Origin: Lentinus brumalis
Taxonomy: Eukaryota; Basidiomycota; Agaricomycetes; Polyporales; Polyporaceae
Assembly: GCA_001792895.1 (NCBI GenBank)
Contig: MARA01000005.1
Span: forward strand, 1,984,001 to 2,048,000
Length of the DNA: 64,000 nucleotides
Direction: 5' to 3'
Part shown: in pieces, positions 33,633 through 45,012 of the stretch
Layout of the letters: each line of letters opens with the position of its first letter
Numbering within the stretch: the first letter of the stretch is position 1
Notes under the pieces: generated by a model
The model's input: the letters and a program-made list of their open reading frames with translations, nothing else
The model's database searches: none
What the model was told of the DNA's origin: nothing
Program-made: the position numbers and the translations under genes

Positions 33633-36289
33633 TCACCGTGGTGAGTCACAGACTGTACATTTTGAGGCATCGGCAGGATTGCTCAGCATGCACACTGAAC
33701 ATGTCCACTGGGCCCCTGCAGGCTTCGGAGGCGGCTTTATGCCCGCGGCAGCCCAGTTGAAGCCCTGCACCGCTGCCTTCGGCTTATCCGCCCTCGGCTC
33801 CTCACACACCGTGCATTTGTCTGCCTTGGCAGGGTTGCTCAACATGCACACCGAGCACGTCCACGAATCGCCAGCTGGCTTCGAGGGAGCCTTCATCCCA
33901 GCGGCTGCCCAATTGAACGAACCGCTCGTGGTGGAGGGGGCGGGTGCCTTGGAGAAGTCGTACTTCGGGAGAGACGATACTGGTGCCGACTTCGCAGCTT
34001 CACGCGCCTTGAAGGTGCTTGGACCAGCACGGGGAGACGAGAGTGGTAGCTGGAAAGAATACTTGGGGAGCTCGTCCTTTGGCATGGCGGCAACAAGTGC
34101 CCGAACGTCCTTCGGTTTCTCCAAGGCCATTGTCGCGGGAGTGAAGGGCGGAAGGACCATAGTGGCATTGCCAGATGCAGGAATAGATGCAAGTGCAGGT
34201 GCCGCAGCGGGGGCAGCATCGGTCTCCATCTTCTCGTCGTTGTCCGCTTGCACGCTGAAGCGGAGCTTCGAAGGCGCCTTGGGGGCAGAGGACTTGATGG
34301 GAATGCGGAACGGTGGGTACCGCTGCCGACGCTGAACGTGGGAGTAGGCGAAGTCGACCGCTTCTTCTCCGGCTTCTCATCATTGGGTTCGATGATCTCG
34401 GAAGGGAGGGTGTATGATGGGCTCGAGCCCGCCTTGGACGATGAAGCGGACGACATCTCCACATCATCGACCTCCTCAACTGTGACCGGATAGGTCCTGG
34501 TCGGCGGGGGAGGCGGCTTGGTAGTGCGTGCCTTCTTTGTAGGAGACGGTTGGTCCTCGTCCGAGACCTCCTCAACGGTCACAGTTCTGGTCTTCGAAGC
34601 ACCGTTGACCCCGTTCGCACTAGGTTCACTGCCGTTCAGGCGCGTGCTCCGGCGAGGGGCCGAGGACTCGGGAGGAGACGTGACTCGCTTCTCCGGAGAC
34701 TTGACCCCAATGAGCTCGGGCGGTGGTCGCGACCGTTTGCTCCCCTACGTGTGTATCAGTATAAGTTTCTCGCAGGTGACTTGTGTGTATACATACCTTG
34801 GGTACCGTAGCCTCGATGATCGCCTGAGGAGTCAATTCAGGTTCCTTCTTCTTGGCCTCTGCCTCCGCCTTGGCAGCAGTACGGGTCCTACGGACCGGCT
34901 GTTTCTTCGGCGCCGGCTTGACCATGGGGTTGACAGCCTCGTACGGGTTGGCGAAGGCAGGCTTCTTCGGAGGCGTGACCTCCTTGATTAGCTCGGTCAT
35001 GAAGCTCGCCGCACGAGTTGGCTTCGAGGTTGGATGGCTGTGAGACGATTGCGGGGGCGAATCAAAGTTCCCCCAAGCCTGGCGCAGCGGTGAAGGGACG
35101 GCAGGAGTAGTGTGTTTGATGCCGTTCGTGCGAATTCGGGGCGTAGAGGGAGGAGCGGAGGCAGGAGCGCCGTTGGGGCGACCGTTGGCCGTGGAACCAC
35201 TCTGCGAGTTGAGGGCGGCAGGAGCCGACACAGAGGTCGGAAGCGAACCGTTGACCCCGTTCGTGGAGCCGGCCCGTTGAGGCGAAGAAGTGGTAGCATC
35301 TTCTCCAACCCGCCTACGTTTGCTGTCCGCCTTCGGCTTCTCTGGTGCCAGCTTGATTGTTGATCGTGAAGGCGCCGATCCAAAGCTCGGCGATTGGTAG
35401 CGATTGCGAGGACGAGCACTACCGCCTCCTTGCCAGCGATAAACGCCCATCGGGTTCCTCGCCAAGGTCTTGCGGGCACCTTGAGCAGCAGTGCCAGCAG
35501 CAGACACCATTTGCTCTGAGGTGCTCGGAGACATGAAGTTGATGGTCGGGGTGTTGCCCCGGAGAGGAGTACTTGGGCTCTTGGAGAAACGGAAAGGCTC
35601 CGGCTGCTCATCATCGTCTGACCACCCACAGTCAGGGAGAAGTCTGCATCAATCAGGGATAAACCATACCTTCAACGCTTGCTTGGAGGAGGTGGACCAA
35701 ACCAGCGAGCTCCACATGGTTCAGAGGCCTGCCACCCTTCTCGCCCAGGAACTGTTGTACCTTCTTCAGATTGGCCTCTGCCTGAGAATCGTCGCTCCGA
35801 GGTGAGGTGCGATTATCACCGTTCATGGGAGGGGAAGGTGACTGGGATGTAACGGGTGGTGGTGGTGGTGGTTGTGGTGGTTGGTGATGTTCTTGTTCTT
35901 GTTCAGGACGAACCGATCGATCCCGGGTGCTGGATCCCAGCTCTTGGTTCTCAAGCTAGGAATGTAATGATTAGATGCGCATGGTCGACACCGAATACAA
36001 CAACGTACCGCCTGTCCCCGTGCCGCCAACCGTGCCGCTGCATCTCCCTCCGGCGGTGCGGATACTTCTTCCGAATGGGACGAGAAAGGGTTGAAGTAGT
36101 TGAGGAGGCCCGTGAGGCTCCATCCCTTCAAATAAATCAGACCTGAGATCTCAACAGCAGCATTAGCTATGCACATACCGAAGGCTTCTTGTTGGTGGCA
36201 GATCTTGCTCCAGGGCGTGAGTACGGCGACGCGTTATTGTGCCGTGTGTGTCGACGAGAGGTGTTGGTACGAACGGCGCCACTGCTCAT
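33633..36289 (-). CDS. Nuclear pore protein with two C-terminal RanBP2-type zinc fingers (Nup1/Nup60/Nup153-like)
   Basis: The start MSSGAVRTNTSRRHTRHN is at 36289. A basic leader is followed by an amphipathic stretch (GWSLTGLLNYFNPF), then about 650 residues of Ser/Pro/Lys-rich disorder and two fingers WTCSVCMLSNP...KCTVC (CX2CX10CX2C), each preceded by FNWAAAG. Amphipathic N terminus, disorder and RanBP2 fingers match nuclear-basket nucleoporins that bind the inner nuclear membrane and Ran or transport cargo. Near 34315 the frame changes: either a 53-nt intron (GTCGGC...CCAAG) or a one-base lesion. At least four introns are expected, for example 34799-34741 and around 35610-35680. Confidence 0.8.
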
Positions 36290-36533
36290 ATTGCTAGCAA
36301 GTCTGCAGAGGCACGTAGCTCTCTGCACGCGACGTCGGAAGTTGTGAGGAGGAGGAGGAATGCGAGTAACTTTGTGGCAATCGTTCAGCAGCGTGGACGG
36401 CATGAGCCACCCAAGCCGGCCCTAAACCTGCCCGGGTCACGCGCTTCCTTCCATACTGGGCACAGGCGCCGATACAGCACCTCTCTCAGCATCGTCCTCG
36501 TCGTCCTCGCTGCCGCCGCCGCTCTAGACGACA
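36290..36533. promoter_or_regulatory. Divergent promoter, nucleoporin / complex I subunit
   Basis: 244 bp separate the two opposite start codons. Confidence 0.5.
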
Positions 36534-37210
36534 ATGCCTAACAAGGTGGTGGAAACACCCTTCCCGCTCATTGATGCGGACCCCCATGCTGGCCGTGTAA
36601 TCCGTTACATGCGCCCCTCCGATTATGCGGTGTGGGCGGGCGCGACTGGCGCGTTCCCTGCCGCCTTGTACCTCTGGGGTATGTTCGACACTTTGCATCT
36701 CGCTCGCATGAGTCAGTGTGGATGACCGTGTCACGCAGATAAGTGGGACCCTTCGAGGCTGAAGATTAGGACACAACTTCGTCTCGGAGGCCTGCTCGGT
36801 TTCGTCGGAGGTTTCCTTATGGCGTATCAGAGGTCAAGCTGTAAGTCTTATGTTGTTCGATCTCGCGAGTGCTGCTCATGAATCTCCCCCAGTCCGGTTT
36901 TGGGGCTGGTCTGAGAACAAGCGGGAGGAGGAGAAGGACTTCGCAGAGCTTTCAGACCGCGCTAGACGAGGGCTGCCTCTCTACGGCGAGTCCGACCAGC
37001 CAGAGTGGATCCAGGGTGCTGCGTACCGCAACTCCGCTTTTTCTCAACTCAAATTCCGTACGTCCAATTTCGTTCATCCATGATATGCTTATCAAATGTG
37101 CGTGTGTTGTAGACATCTTCCCCATGGTCAACCTGGTCAACCATCAACACCACGGCACGGATCCCGAGAAGTACAAACCGAAGGACGACTCCTCCACCTC
37201 CTCTTCGTAG
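36534..37210 (+). CDS. NADH:ubiquinone oxidoreductase (complex I) 21-kDa subunit, fungal NUXM type, 169 residues
   Basis: Exons 36534-36678, 36739-36840, 36893-37057 and 37113-37210 keep phase. The N terminus PFPLIDADPHAGRVIRYMRPSDYAVW is the family hallmark, followed by two hydrophobic helices (GATGAFPAALYLW and LGGLLGFVGGFLMAY) and RFWGWSEN. The last exon gives FPMVNLVNHQHHGTDPEKY. This accessory subunit sits in the membrane arm of complex I; it is typical of fungi. It is convergent with IPI3, with 54 bp between stops. Confidence 0.9.
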
Positions 37211-37264
37211 ATATTGCTTGGAATGCAATGCTAGTGTCTCGTTTCACCTCTGACGTATGGTCCT

Positions 37265-39261
37265 CTACACTTGGACGATGTTTTCGAAGAGCGGTGCCCA
37301 TAGTTTGGGCTTCAAGGACCTGCACCCATACAAGGCCCTCCGCTTTCCGTATAGACCGAAGTGAACAAAGGTCAACAGACAGACCGAAACTCCTCTCAAG
37401 CATTCAAGTACGGTTCCGTTTCCTCCGCCGTTTGCCCTCTGCTCCATCCTCGTCCATCGGGGTGCCGGTTTCCTGCCCTTCTGCCCACCCTTCTCCTTCC
37501 CCTCTGCAACAAGCCGCTGTACGACGGTCTCCCACATCACGTCATTGATCCCTTTCGCCTTGCCAAGCTGCTCTTTGAGACCAGCAAGCTCACTCTCAAG
37601 CTCTGTCACACGTGATTGCAGTGAGACCCCTGATGCTTCTGAACTTGCACCAGTAGGCTTGACGAAGAACGCGTGGTCCCTGATCATCTCTTCTCTCGAA
37701 TACGAGAAAAACGAGCTTGTAGTGGTCTGATGCGTCGTCAGAGGCGAATCTGAAGCACGAAGAACCCGCATACCTCAACCTGGGGCAGAATCAGTGAGAC
37801 TTCATGCGCTTCACGTGCTTTCGCGTCCCGGATACGTTGGAACGGTGCGACGTGTCGCACAGGGATGTTCTCCTTGGCGTCGTTCGTGCCCCCGGCGGAC
37901 AACGTGAGGCTGATGTGCCCTATGAGGTCTGGCGGTCGCAACATGGTCGAGAGATGCGTTATTGACATGCCCTTGTGGGAGGAGAGCGTGCGCAACAGCT
38001 GATGGGAAGCGATGTCGTAGACGTGAATGAGCCCTGTCGCAGTACCGGCGAGTAGCATGGACGACGTGAGGGATATAGCCATCGTTGTCACCGGCTCTCT
38101 GCAGACTATCGTTCGGTCTTCCACAGTCAACGCAAAGCGATAATCACACTCACCCGACTGAAATGAGCCGCTTTTTGGAAACACTGGGATCGGTGTCGTT
38201 GATGCGAATGACATCGCTTATACCAGCTCCGCCGACAGCCTCCATCGCTGCGCGGCTGAACTTGTCTTCTCGTTGCCGGAAGAGGTTGACCTGATGTATT
38301 GAACCATCTGCGGATGCCGCGAAGAAGAGACGTTCTGTGGAGTCCCAGACCACAGAGATTATCGGTTGCGGGAAATAGAACGTCGTGAGGAGAGTTTTCG
38401 ATGCAGGATCCCAAAGCTGTAGAACAAATTTAAGAAGAATAGCGACAGATATGGTGTTAATGCACCAACCTTGACAGTGTGGTCGATGGAGGCCGTGAGG
38501 ATACGGCAAGACGGGAACGAGCCGATGCCGCAGACGATGTCGGTCACTGGAAGCGTGTGATCAGTGAAATTGCAGTATGGCGTTGAGTGCTCGTTCTGCA
38601 GCGCGTCGTCTAGCAGCCTAGAACCTGCTTCAGCCTTCTTGCGTCCCGTAAAACAAACGGCACATACCTCGCTATTGACCACACGCTGACACCAGAATCT
38701 TCACTGCCAGCCAACAGAGCGGCGCCATCGTGGGTGAAGCGGAGAACGTTGGTTTGTCGATAGTGGGCATCCCAAGCATTGTACATGATCCCAGAAGCGA
38801 CCTACTATATGGACCGGGGAAGTCAGAAATCGGACAGAGGGCGGACATGAAGATTACGCGCCTCCCAGAGAAATATGCGACCTTGCGCGGTCGCCCCTGC
38901 GCAGTACTTCCCTCGCGGGTCCACAGCGAGAGCCGAGAGCTTCTCCGGGAGGACGATCTTCAGGGCGAGCTGATCCTACAGTGTCCGTTCAACGGAGGTG
39001 GTCCGAAGTAACAATTCGCAAGACGCGCACTTTTTGGTAGTTGTATACATTCAAGATAGACCTGTCATTTTGTGCAGCAAACATAAAGCCTCCCTGGCCA
39101 TCCTTGGTCTGTACCGCGGCTGTGCAGTGAGGTCCAGCGGAAGTCTGCTTCCATGAGGCGAGTGAGGTTCCGGTTTGTATGTCGTGGAGGGAGAGCGTCC
39201 CAGGGCCTGAGCCAGATGCGGTTGGCAGGGTCGCACATAGAACAGCCTCGTTGAGATGCAT
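37265..39261 (-). CDS. IPI3: WD40 protein Ipi3 (WDR18 family), Rix1 complex
   Basis: The start MHLNEAVLCATLPTASGSG is at 39261. WD-type blades can be traced (GTLSLHDIQTGTSLASWKQ; SALAVDPRGKYCAGATAQGRIFLWE; NVLRFTHDGAALLAGSEDSGVSVWS; LWDPASKTLLTTF; LLAGTATGLIHVYD). Intron boundaries are short and GT-AG. The C terminus is a coiled coil (SLQSRVTELESELAGLKEQLGKAKGINDVMWE), as in Ipi3. With Rix1 and Ipi1 it acts in ITS2 processing and 60S pre-ribosome release. The frame after GRKPAPRW to the stop at 37265 has no family support and may hide a last intron. Confidence 0.85.
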
Positions 39262-39602
39262 GTTGGCCTAGTCCGGACTCCAGACAAGCAGAATCGACGC
39301 AGACTTCAAGTTGAAGCTACGCGAGCTGCTCTGGCTTGCAATATTCCTCGCCACGTGCTGCGAGCGCTGGGATCTGAATCGAAGATGGTGGCTATGCACC
39401 GGGGTAACCGCGCGCTTGAGTGACCTCATGGGCGAGTGGCGTCCGCGGGAAGAGACTCGAACTTTCCTGCCGTGCTCTGCCTTACCACCACCTTTATGCC
39501 GTGAGGCGTGGACTATATACTTATTCACCGTGACGCCTGCACAGGCTGAGCATTGCGTCTTGCCCGCTATCCCCCTCCTCCCTCTCAGCTCACAGTCGTT
39601 GA
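39262..39602. promoter_or_regulatory. Divergent promoter, IPI3 / J-domain gene
   Basis: 341 bp separate the opposite start codons; no element was recognised with confidence. Confidence 0.45.
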
Positions 39603-41469
39603 ATGGCCACGAACTTGTACGAGGTTCTTGGGATCGCCAAGGAAGCCAGTCCGGAGGAAGGTGTGTTCGCGCATTGTTCACAGTTTCCATCAGGAATTAT
39701 AGCGGGTTGGATTGCTAACTGCCCCCAGTCAGGAAGGCATATCGAAAGAGGGCCCTCCAGACGCATCCCGATCGGTTACCCCAGAACGTCAGTTCCGCTG
39801 ACAAGAAGGCCGCGGAGGAGCAGTTCAGACTGGTCAACAATGCATACGAGGTGCTGAATAATACAGAGAACAGGAAGGTGCGTACGCGGATTCCCTTTGC
39901 TCGCAATCCCCTGTCAACATCGGCCCTGTACAGCTGTACGACAAGCACGGGGTCTGGCCTCCTCCTGCAGAACAGCCTGCGTTTGAGCGAAGTTCCAGCA
40001 GAGATGCGTTCAGCGCATTCGGGCACGACCCCTTTGCAAACGATCCTTTCTTCAGCTCCGGGTTCGGACGTTCGCGTCGCCCCTTCGCCTTCACGGATCC
40101 CTTCGAGCTATTCAACTCGCTCTTTGGCGACCTCCATTCCGCATTCGACAACGATCCTCTCTTTGCCAACACACCATTCTTCCGCTCCCCTTCGATGATC
40201 CGTTCTTCCGCACGTCGTTTGGGTCCTCACCATTCGGCGCATCGCCGTTCGGCGCATCACCATTCGGCGCGTCGCCGTTCGGTAGAGGTGATCCATTCGG
40301 TGGCTCATTATTGGGACGGTCTCCTTTTGCCGGCATGCTCGGCGGTGGATCTATGTTCCCTCCCATTGAGGATATCTCAGGCGCGAGAGTGTATAGCTCA
40401 TCGACAGAGGCCGCCGGCCGAAACGGACAATGGGTCTCGCGGAGCCAGATGACACGAACCGTCAATGGGCGTACAGAAGTCATCACAAAGCGCATAGACG
40501 CAGAAGTGAGTCCTAAGGGCTGAAGCGCGCAGGGAATACAACACTGACTGGTCATGCCAGGGAAACGAACACATCACTTACTCTTCTCCGGAGGGCGAGC
40601 GTTATACCATCAACGGTGTCGAACAGCCCTCGCGGGGGTCCATCGACGCACCTCGTCGCTCAGGCAGCCACCGCTCATCACGGCAGCCCCCAGCGCCGTT
40701 AGCAGACGTGCCCGCCAATCCTCCTGCCGCGTTCGCATCGCCTCCTCCCGCCCAGGCACAAGCCTACAGCGTGCCAATTGCCGGTCCTTCCAGCTCTCAT
40801 TCCCACCGGCACTCGCACGCCTCGTCCCAGACCATGCAGCCTGAGCGCCGCTCGTCGCGCCATAGCCAGGGCGAGCATCGCGTCAGTCATGACGACCCGC
40901 GCAGGACGTACACCACCCCCGTTCCTGCAGGTAGGTCCTCTTTTACTTCTCGTTTTCCCGCAGACCACCGTGTAGCCGGGCGAACCCGTACTAACGCATC
41001 TTCATCATCCTCATTATACGAAGCTGCCTACGTCGAGCCAACGGCGCACGAACGTGAACGTGGACGTCGTCACACCACGAACGTCCCGCCCCGAGCCCCG
41101 TAGTGCCGGACGAGTACGACGCCGCACCTCACACGTCTCGGGAGGCCGCACCGTCCCGTCATTCCAGGGAGAAACAGCGGGACCGGCGCGACAGCAAGCT
41201 GCGCCATTCCCGCGAGAGCCGTGACTACCGCGAGCCTGCTGTTCCCGTGTCGGCGAAGCGCATGAGCGTCGACGGCGACAAGGCCCGAGAGAAGGAGAAG
41301 GAGCAGCATGGCGGGTGGCGCGGATGGTGAGCGGCGGCGATATAGGTGCCGTGTGATGGTAGTGCTGCTCGTGCTGGTCCGTACTGACGCACGCGCATTT
41401 GACTCCAGGTTGAGCTCGGTGCTGCGTCCCTTCCGCCATCGCAGTCGTGATCAACGGGCCGATATGTAG
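39603..41469 (+). CDS. J-domain (DnaJ, type II-like) co-chaperone with Gly/Phe- and Ser/His/Arg-rich tail
   Basis: The start MATNLYEVLGIAKEASPEE is joined over a short intron to VRKAYRKRALQTHPDRLP, which has the HPD tripeptide that activates Hsp70 ATPase, then YEVLNNTENRK and LYDKHG. A Phe/Gly/Pro-rich segment with four SPFG(A) units (40226-40283) follows, resembling DNAJB6/B2-type proteins. A later exon (GNEHITYSSPEG..., from about 40561) leads to a long basic Ser/His/Arg tail. The last exons are best read as VPDEYDAAPHTSRE... and LSSVLRPFRHRSRD with stop at 41467-41469; the intron before them (about 40931-41102) is unsure, and reading through it would stop at 41103. No zinc-binding CXXCXGXG repeats are present. 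Confidence 0.8.
40226..40283 (+). repeat. 15-bp in-frame tandem repeat encoding SPFGA x4
   Basis: Four units of TCxCCxTTCGGCGCx encode SPFGA SPFGA SPFGA SPFG in the Phe/Gly-rich region of the J-domain protein; third positions vary, so selection on the peptide is plausible. Confidence 0.8.
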
Positions 41470-42291
41470 ACCGTGCGCTGACGTGACGTGAACGAGTTTC
41501 GGTAGCTAGACACACGCCCGCATCTCTCATTGAGGATATTTCCAACTTGCTGTCCAGTGTTCATTCAGTGTACATCGTCTTCACTCTTGCTCTGCCTATT
41601 GATACCTATGTAGCTTATCTGAAAGCATTGAGTCTGTATCTGTCCACACGTACATATGCATATTAGTATTACCCAGTCGAATCAGAGTGCATCACTAACG
41701 ACGCTGGGCACCGCATGGACAGACTCAAAGCACCATGACAAGCTCGCCCTTCTGTCAACCATCGATAGATGGCCACGCAAGCGTCGTGATGAATTTGTGC
41801 ACCTTCTCGGAGCCTGGAGGACGTATATATACTACTTGTACAGTACTAGGAAGCGGCGCTAATGTGCGATCAATGCGATGCTCAAAGCAGCGAGCGAAGG
41901 GAGGTATATCTGTACCTACGACCGAGAGAGAACACACTGAATCCAGGGAACGAATGACAGAAATAAACAACGACAACAGAACGGGAACGATAAGGAGAGG
42001 ATACAAGGACGCATACCGGAACGAGGGAGAGCGGAGCCCCGAGGGATGGTGGGTGATTAATGTAGCAAACTAGCTATGAAGAGAGCACAATACCTGTTAA
42101 GGAGCGGCAGTGTCGGCAGAGTTGGACATGGATTGGGATGCAATGCAACAACGAGACGTGTACAGAATGGACGAATGACGACCAATAGGATGGTCTGGGT
42201 GATGGGAGGATGCAGGTCATTAGAGGTCGTGACAGGGGATCAACAACACGGAAGGTCGTTCGATTTGCAGGGGGAATATATGGGGAAAGGC
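41470..42291. other. Convergent intergenic stretch, nothing recognised
   Basis: The 822 bp lie between the stops of the J-domain gene and the Ste50-type gene. Only short ORFs without motifs; it probably holds two 3' UTRs. Confidence 0.5.
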
Positions 42292-44690
42292 TCAGACGAC
42301 TGTCGTGGCTCGTGACTGTATGATGGGGAAGGCAGATGACATGGGCGAGACCTGCGCCTGCTGGCTGCCTATGAGATGACTGTAGGAAGCCTCTTGCTCA
42401 GGAGCGTTGATTGTGGGACCGTTCGCCACACTCGGCGTCGCTGGGGTGCCGGAAGACGTGGGGACCTTGCCGATAAACCATGACGGTACCCAACCACGGT
42501 CACCCGACTCCTCCTTGACAGCCTGGAACGTTACATTGTTAGCAGCGATGCGACCTACGTCTCTGGAGCGATACTCACGTATGACCAGTGGTTGTAACGC
42601 TTGAATACACGCAAACAATCATCTTTCCGCAAGTCTAGCTCCTCCTCTCCCTTCTTCTTGTAATCCATCAGCGCGATGCCGGGGAAGCTCGTAGACAGGA
42701 TGCTCAAAGGCAGGATTGGAGTTGTGCCTGGTGGTGTCGATGGCTGTTCGGAGCCACCCCGTGCAGTCGCCTCTTGGATAGCGACGGCGACAGGAACCTT
42801 GGTCTCGAGTAGACAACCTGCCGGAACCCAACCCTGTTTGGAAGGGTCGTGGTCCACCTGGCCGCTGCCTGCGGGGTCGCGCTGGACCACCCACCAGCCT
42901 CGTGCTCGAGAAACGATGACGAAGGTATCGCCACTGCAGCAAATCAGCGAAGTTCGTATCGAACGAGAAGTGGCACGCACACAACTACGTCAAACTCGTC
43001 CTCCTGCTCCGCCATATATGGGTAGATTGCAACTGCATACGAAACCTCTGTGGCTGGTGGCATCTCCCTGAGGACGGGAGGAGCGCCTCCGTCGGCAGCA
43101 TCTGTTCCGCCCGACGCCCCGGCGTCCACTTGTGACTTGGAGGTGTCCGCGCCCCCATCGCTCTTGTTCTCGACCAGCGGTGACATGAGTTCTGGCCACC
43201 CTGACTGCCCGTTCGGTACGCCCGTTAAGAGGCCTGGAGTTTGATTGGGCAATTGACTGTTTACTTGTAGCTTAGGTGGTCGTCCGCGGTCTTGACCTGG
43301 AGACAGCGTGTGACCACCAGCACCGTGCGCATTCAACCCGGGAGTGGAAGTGGACTTCGCGGAGCCGCCCTCCGTCGCCGAAGCTTTGCGAGCGGCCTGC
43401 TTTTGCTGCGCGACAGCAATGGGGGATCGGATGTCTTTGATGTGCTTCAGCATGAAGACCGGGTTCTTCTTCGCATCTTTCAGCTTCTGGAAGAGCAACA
43501 ACGGCTTCTCGTCATAGCTCAGGCATCTCTCGATACGATTTCCTAGCGTCCACGTAACATAAGGTTCCGTGGCAACATAATAGCATTGCAGCAACGTACC
43601 TGGGGCGCCATAGCAGATAAACATGGCATAGTTCTGCCAATCGTCGTTGTTGATCTTGTACTTCTTCAGTGCAGCGGGTAGAACTTTCCACGCTGGATCG
43701 TCCAAGCTAACTTTGAAGCTCTTCAGATTATCTTGGCTATCCTGACGCTGAGGTCGAGGAGGACCAGGGTTGGGTTGTAGGGTACTTGTGTTGGAGTACG
43801 ATGTATGCTGGCTCGTAGAGGGCTCACTGCCTACAAGAGTCGTACCAGTATTTCTCGACTTGTCTGTGTAGGTCGAAGTGGTGGTTTGACGAGTCGAGTT
43901 GCTATGAATGTCATGCTCCATGCGTTGTGGGGAGGGTTGAGGAGACTCGACTTCAGGACTCGGCTTAGTCGGAGATTTGGATGGCTTGACAAAAGATGCC
44001 CATTTGAATGAGTGCGAGCGTTGGACGGGGCTGTCCGAGTCTGTCTGTGGACAAAAATGAGGTGAGGAGGAAAGAATATAGTTTCAAGCCTACTAGGTGT
44101 GGCCGCGGAGCAACAGCACGAATCTGACTGAGGTCCTCAAGACAAGTGTTGAGGGCATCGCTGAGTCTTCGGTTGTCGTCCTCCAATTGACGAAGTCGAC
44201 TGCCTGATCCGATATTGAGACGGGGAGGATAGTGCATCACAGACGGAACGCACCTTGATCCTTCAACAAACCATATATCCTCTCCACGCTGACATGCTCG
44301 TGGCGCTCCTCTGCCTCCGCTGGAGCACGCGTCAAGAATAGTCGTCAACCTGATCAAGGACACGTACAAGGAGGCACATAGTGGTCCGGCTCGATGGGAA
44401 TATTCTGTGCTAGCTTGACATTGTAGACAGCCTTCAATATCGCCAGTCGCTGGCCGATGGTTGCAATGCCTATCTCTTTGAGGCTCTCGGGTTCAAGAAG
44501 ACAGAGGACATCGCCAGATACGTTGTGTTCTGTGACTTCGTTTGCATTCTGTTGGTATCGACGAGACAGGCGGAGACATACCTTTGACCTGCTGCTCGTA
44601 CTGCGGGAAGCCAAGCTTGGTGAGCCAGTTGTGTACGTCGTTCTCGTCCCAGTCTAGGATGTTTGGGAGCTCGTTGGACGACGCGTCCAT
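42292..44690 (-). CDS. STE50: Ste50/Ubc2-type MAPK adaptor: SAM - RA - two SH3 domains
   Basis: The start MDASSNELPNILDWDENDV is at 44690. The SAM domain (VHNWLTKLGFPQYEQQV...LKEIGIATIGQRLAILKAV) covers roughly residues 10-80, followed by a coiled coil (SRLRQLEDDNRRLSDALNTCLEDL). The Ras-association domain (SFKVSLDDPAWKVLPAALKKYKI ... LLLFQKLKDAKKNPVFMLKH) lies near 43735-43430. Two SH3 domains end the protein: AVAIYPYMAEQEDEFDV...GWVPAGCLLE and IALMDYKKKGEEELDLRKDD...RGWVPSWFIG. Ascomycete Ste50 lacks SH3 domains; the SH3-bearing form is known from basidiomycetes (Ubc2 of Ustilago). It should link the MAPKKK Ste11 to Ras/Cdc42 signals in the mating and filamentation pathway. Short introns interrupt every domain. 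Confidence 0.9.
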
Positions 44691-45012
44691 GGCGGATGAT
44701 GGGATGGAGGCACAAGCCCGAGGAGAGCCAGGGTCGAGCTGGGTACAGTCTGAATTTGGGACTGATTTGGGAGAGACAGCAACACGCCGGAATCGGGGCT
44801 AAGGGTGTTCCGGGGCCCGCGAGCCACGCGAGAAGCAGTCAGACCTCGAACACCCTGGTCAATGTCACACCTCGGGCGCCTTCGCTGTGTGTCGAGGCGC
44901 GCGTCACGTCCGTCGTGAACTCCTCCGACTCGAGCTACTCAGCTTCACCGTCTCCGAGTTTGCTGTTGACCTTTGACCCTCTGGACTCTGATGCTACACG
45001 ACTCTTACGCAT
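44691..45012. promoter_or_regulatory. Divergent promoter, Ste50-type / Pro-Ser-rich protein
   Basis: 322 bp separate the opposite start codons. Nothing specific recognised. Confidence 0.45.

Noticed and set aside
33559..34335. 258-codon plus-strand ORF opposite the nucleoporin zinc fingers
   Set aside because: The minus strand carries two exact RanBP2 fingers; the plus ORF is their complement.
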